This document shows, in pieces, positions 33,393-35,936 of a DNA stretch of 35,936 nucleotides (its first letter is position 1; every line of letters starts with the position of its first letter). This stretch comes from Blattabacterium cuenoti. GTDB taxonomy: Bacteria > Bacteroidota > Bacteroidia > Flavobacteriales > Blattabacteriaceae. The stretch lies in the NCBI RefSeq assembly GCF_014252095.1, contig NZ_CP059210.1:188333-224268 (forward strand). Direction: 5' to 3'. Below the pieces are notes generated by a model, which was given only the letters and a program-made list of their open reading frames with translations, searched no databases and was not told the DNA's origin. The position numbers were made by a program, and so were the translations under genes.

Positions 33393-34166
33393 ATGAAAAT
33401 TATTAGTTATAATATTAATGGAATTAGATCTGGTATCAATAAAGGATTACTCCATTGGATTGAATCTTCTCAACCAGATGTTCTGTGTTTACAAGAAATA
33501 AAGGCATCTAAAGAACAAATTCAAACAAGTTTGTTTGATCATCTTGGTTATTTTCATTATTGGTTTCCTTCAACGAAAAAAAAAGGATATAGTGGAGTAG
33601 GGATTTTGTGCAAAGAAAAACCTTATCACATAGAATATGGAATAGGAATAGAATCCATTGATACAGAAGGTAGAGTTCTCCGTATTGATTTAAAAAAAAT
33701 ATCAGTGATAAGTCTTTATATTCCTTCTGGAAAACATCTAAGAAACAGATTAAATTTTAAATTCTATTTTATGGAGAATTTTTTTTCTCATATAAAAAAA
33801 ATTCAAAAAAAATTCAAAAATCTTGTCATTTGTGGAGATTATAATATTTGTCATCATGAAATAGATATTCATGATCCTATACGAAATAGAAAAATTTCCG
33901 GTTTTTTACCAGAAGAAAGAAAATGGATGAGTGATTTTTTAAATTTAGGATTTATAGATAGTTTTAGAAACTATGTTAAAGAGGCTAATCATTATAGTTG
34001 GTGGAGTTATTATTCTCATGCAAAAAAGAAGAATAAAGGTTGGAGAATTGATTATGCTATGGTGAGTAGATCTTTAAAAGATAAAATGAATAAAGCTTAT
34101 CTATTACCTGAAGTTCCATATTCAGATCATTGCCCAACTGTATTAGAAATAGAAAAAATGACCTGA
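33393..34166 (+). CDS. xth: Exodeoxyribonuclease III (AP endonuclease)
   Basis: Mg-dependent base-excision repair nuclease cutting at abasic sites. The 257 residues show the family's ordered motifs: SYNINGIRSGI, CLQEIKASK (Glu35 binds metal), YSGVGILCKEKP, VISLYIPSG, ICGDYNICHHEIDIHDP, WRIDYAMVS and YSDHCPTVLEI (catalytic His). It is full length. It diverges from the his operon across 189 nt. Its last codons and TGA overlap the 3' end of the convergent tRNA-Lys gene by 8 nt. One of the few repair genes visible here. Confidence 0.96.
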   Translation: MKIISYNINGIRSGINKGLLHWIESSQPDVLCLQEIKASKEQIQTSLFDHLGYFHYWFPSTKKKGYSGVGILCKEKPYHIEYGIGIESIDTEGRVLRIDLKKISVISLYIPSGKHLRNRLNFKFYFMENFFSHIKKIQKKFKNLVICGDYNICHHEIDIHDPIRNRKISGFLPEERKWMSDFLNLGFIDSFRNYVKEANHYSWWSYYSHAKKKNKGWRIDYAMVSRSLKDKMNKAYLLPEVPYSDHCPTVLEIEKMT

Positions 34167-34231
34167 CTGGGATTCGAACCCAGGACCCTTACATTAAAAG
34201 TGTAATGCTCTACCAGCTGAGCTACCAGGTC
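34159..34231 (-). tRNA. tRNA-Lys (anticodon UUU)
   Basis: The 73-nt cloverleaf reads from 34231 down: acceptor GACCTGG paired with TCAGGTC, D arm GCTC...GAGC, anticodon stem TTACA/TGTAA with loop CTTTTAA (anticodon TTT), T arm CTGGG-TTCGAAT-CCCAG and discriminator A. CCA is not encoded. UUU reads both Lys codons, which suits a lysine-rich proteome. The 3' end overlaps the xth stop region by 8 nt, and a TATATTTG box lies 19 nt upstream. Confidence 0.95.
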
Positions 34232-34249
34232 TTCATAATTTCTTGTGAG

Positions 34250-34257
34250 CAAATATA
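34250..34257 (-). promoter_or_regulatory. Bacteroidetes-type promoter box for tRNA-Lys
   Basis: The minus strand reads TATATTTG (exact TAnnTTTG), 19 nt before the first base of mature tRNA-Lys, leaving a 5' leader of about 12 nt. It lies in the 48-nt gap between the tRNA and aroK. Confidence 0.55.
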
Positions 34258-34279
34258 CTACAATAAATTTTATGTTTTT

Positions 34280-34798
34280 ATGAAAGTTACTCTAATCGGA
34301 TATATGGGAAGTGGAAAAACTTCTATAGGAAAAATTTTATCTAGAGAATTAAAATTGGATTTCTATGATTTAGATGCTCTCCTTGTAAAGGAACAAAAAG
34401 ATTCTATTTATAATATTTTTCAAAAAAAAGGAGAAAATCATTTTAGAGAAATAGAACATTTAATGATTAAAAAATTTTTAAAAACACATCAAAAATATAT
34501 TTTTTCTGTTGGTGGGGGGACCCCTTGTTATTATAATAATATGGATTTATTAAATAAATTTTCAAAAACTTTTTATCTAAAAACCCAGAGTTATATTTTA
34601 TATCAAAGATTATATCAAGAAAAAAAAACTAGACCTTTAATAGCTCATTTATCTAAGAAGGAATTATTTCAATTTATCATTCAGCATTTATCCAAAAGAA
34701 TCTTTTTTTACGAAAAATCTTCTAAAAAGATAGAGGTCAATGAAAAATCTGAATACAAAATAGTTGAAGAAATTATAAAACATTTAATAGAATTATGA
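34280..34798 (+). CDS. aroK: Shikimate kinase
   Basis: Phosphorylates shikimate in the pathway to chorismate and the aromatic amino acids. The 172 residues start MKVTLIGYMGSGKTSIGKIL (Walker A), then DLDALL, FREIEHLMIKKFL, SVGGGTPCYYNN and KKTRPLI. An open frame extends upstream to 34130, but it runs through tRNA-Lys on the other strand and has no family similarity, so the ATG at 34280 was chosen. TATGTTTT, one mismatch from the promoter consensus, lies just upstream. The stop overlaps the tilS start (ATGA). Confidence 0.93.
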   Translation: MKVTLIGYMGSGKTSIGKILSRELKLDFYDLDALLVKEQKDSIYNIFQKKGENHFREIEHLMIKKFLKTHQKYIFSVGGGTPCYYNNMDLLNKFSKTFYLKTQSYILYQRLYQEKKTRPLIAHLSKKELFQFIIQHLSKRIFFYEKSSKKIEVNEKSEYKIVEEIIKHLIEL

Positions 34799-35936
34799 AT
34801 AATTTCTCATATGATCATTTTTTTTTAGATAAAATGAGGCAATCTTTTTCCTTAGTAGAAAAGAAAAAAATTTGTGTAGCTGTAAGTGGTGGATTAGATA
34901 GCATGGTTCTTTTAAATTTATTACTTCTTGTCCCCAACCTAACATTAGGAGTAGCTCATTGCAATTTTACTCTTAGAGATAAAGAATCTAATGAAGACGA
35001 AAATTTTGTGAAGAATTTTTGTGTAAAAAAACATATTTTATGTCACGTAAAAAGATTTAACACTTTGAATTTTTCAAAAAAAAATAAGTTTTCTATACAA
35101 ATGGCAGCTAGAAAACTTAGATATGATTGGTTTGAGGATTTATTAGAAAAACATTCCTATGATCATATAGCATTAGGACATCATTTAAATGATTCAGTAG
35201 AAACTTTTTTTATCAATATAATGAGAGGAACCGGACTAAAAGGATTATTAGGGATTCCTAGAGAAAATAGAAAATTTATTCGTCCTCTTTCTAGTTTTAC
35301 TAAAGGAGAAATTTTACACTATGCGAAAATGAGAAAAGTTAATTGGAGATTAGATCACAGTAATCAAGAAAAAAAATATTTAAGAAATAAAATACGTCTA
35401 ATAACATCTACTTTTTCAGATTCCTTCTACAAAGGATTTAAAAAAAGTATAAAATATCTTCATCAAGAAAATTCAGTTATAGAGAGTGAGGTGAAAAAAA
35501 TTAATAAAGAGATTACTCTAGAAAAAAAAGAAAATCCTTTTTTTTGGAAAATTGAATGCAAAAAAATTAAGGAATTACAAGCATTGTCTTTTTATTTATT
35601 CAAATTATTTTTTCCATATGGATTTTCTAATATAGATGATTTAAAAAACCTTCTTTATGCACAATCTGGAAAACAATTATTTTCAAAAAAATATAGAATT
35701 ATCAAAAATAGAAATCATTGGATTTTGGTAAAAAATCAAAATCCTTCAAAAGAAATATATATGATATCGAATCTAAAAGATCATAAAAAAACATCTTTTC
35801 CCATTCATTTAAAATTTTTTTTGGATCCAAAAAAAATTTTAAATGAAAATATAAAAGAAACATCCTTCATAGATTTAGATAAAATTCAATTTCCTTTACA
35901 ATTAAGAACATGGAGAAAAGGAGATTTTTTTTTTCC
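34795..35936 (+). CDS. tilS: tRNA(Ile)-lysidine synthase (3' end outside the window)
   Basis: TilS attaches lysine to C34 of tRNA-Ile(CAU) so that it reads AUA, an essential step in an AT-rich genome full of AUA codons. About 380 residues are visible. The N-type ATP pyrophosphatase motif SGGLDS is at 31-36, followed by VAHCNFTLRDKESNEDENFV, HIALGHHLNDSVETFFINIMRGTGLKGLLGIP, RPLSS and NKIRLI. The C-terminal part includes QLRTWRKGDFFF, which resembles the family's C-terminal substrate-binding region, so only the last stretch is missing. The start overlaps aroK by 4 nt. Confidence 0.94.
   Translation, partial: MNNFSYDHFFLDKMRQSFSLVEKKKICVAVSGGLDSMVLLNLLLLVPNLTLGVAHCNFTLRDKESNEDENFVKNFCVKKHILCHVKRFNTLNFSKKNKFSIQMAARKLRYDWFEDLLEKHSYDHIALGHHLNDSVETFFINIMRGTGLKGLLGIPRENRKFIRPLSSFTKGEILHYAKMRKVNWRLDHSNQEKKYLRNKIRLITSTFSDSFYKGFKKSIKYLHQENSVIESEVKKINKEITLEKKENPFFWKIECKKIKELQALSFYLFKLFFPYGFSNIDDLKNLLYAQSGKQLFSKKYRIIKNRNHWILVKNQNPSKEIYMISNLKDHKKTSFPIHLKFFLDPKKILNENIKETSFIDLDKIQFPLQLRTWRKGDFFF

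Noticed and set aside
34130..34279. Upstream extension of shikimate kinase
   Set aside because: It reads antisense through tRNA-Lys and is not related to AroK; Walker A follows directly after the ATG at 34280.
1..35936. CRISPR arrays, insertion sequences, prophage, att sites, rRNA or a replication origin
   Set aside because: No regularly spaced repeats, transposase or integrase genes, rRNA sequence or DnaA-box cluster were seen on reading through the window.

Overview
The window is very AT-rich, tightly packed and almost entirely coding. Three things point to a reduced-genome endosymbiont of the Flavobacteriales (Bacteroidetes): long A/T homopolymers in genes, lysine/isoleucine/asparagine-rich proteins, and promoter boxes of the Bacteroidetes form TAnnTTTG with no visible Shine-Dalgarno sequences. 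Complete histidine biosynthesis beside glycerol use, lemA, a fused oxoacid dehydrogenase E1 and otherwise mostly housekeeping genes fits Blattabacterium, the cockroach/termite symbiont. That genus call is inference from gene content, not a database match.

Layout. 1-629 (+): the tail of ruvX/yqgF overlapping def. 619-2983 (-): thrS-infC-rpmI-rplT. The ThrRS is catalytic core plus anticodon-binding domain only, and infC must start at a non-AUG codon. 3041-6887 (-): glpD-glpK-glpF, a glycerol uptake and oxidation operon with its own leader. 7033-11229 (-): ilvE-argS-ffh from one TAnnTTTG promoter. 11327-13771 (-): a fused alpha/beta E1 of a 2-oxoacid dehydrogenase, next to the branched-chain aminotransferase gene. 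13870-15719 (+): ndk, lemA and a TPM-domain membrane protein. 15721-18372 (-) valS and 18395-18904 (+) folA are divergent. 18909-19532 (-): a bifunctional-nuclease/UVR protein, divergent from an unrecognised lipoprotein gene (19719-20387, +) that ends in a strong intrinsic terminator. 20486-21469 (+): pdhB. 21470-23708 (-): serS-metF. 23777-26029 (+): ksgA-folD-queE. 26033-33203 (-): the full his operon in the order GDCBHAF(IE). 33393-34166 (+): xth. 34159-34231 (-): tRNA-Lys(UUU). 34280 to the end (+): aroK and a tilS gene cut by the window edge.

Functionally, translation dominates: four aminoacyl-tRNA synthetases, two ribosomal proteins, IF3, peptide deformylase, KsgA, TilS, tRNA-Lys and SRP54. 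The rest is host-relevant amino-acid supply (histidine; branched-chain interconversion), folate/one-carbon metabolism (FolA, FolD, MetF), pyruvate oxidation and glycerol feeding. No mobile elements, CRISPR arrays, rRNA or phage genes were seen, and no gene-free stretch exceeds 300 bases; the longest is 33204-33392.

Most worth a second look: a terminator-like hairpin in the his leader behind a two-codon Met-His ORF; the editing-domain-less ThrRS; the AUU-type infC start; and the lipoprotein gene carrying A10, C8 and A10 tracts. I found no clearly novel multi-gene system; the content is mainly recognisable core metabolism with unusual details.
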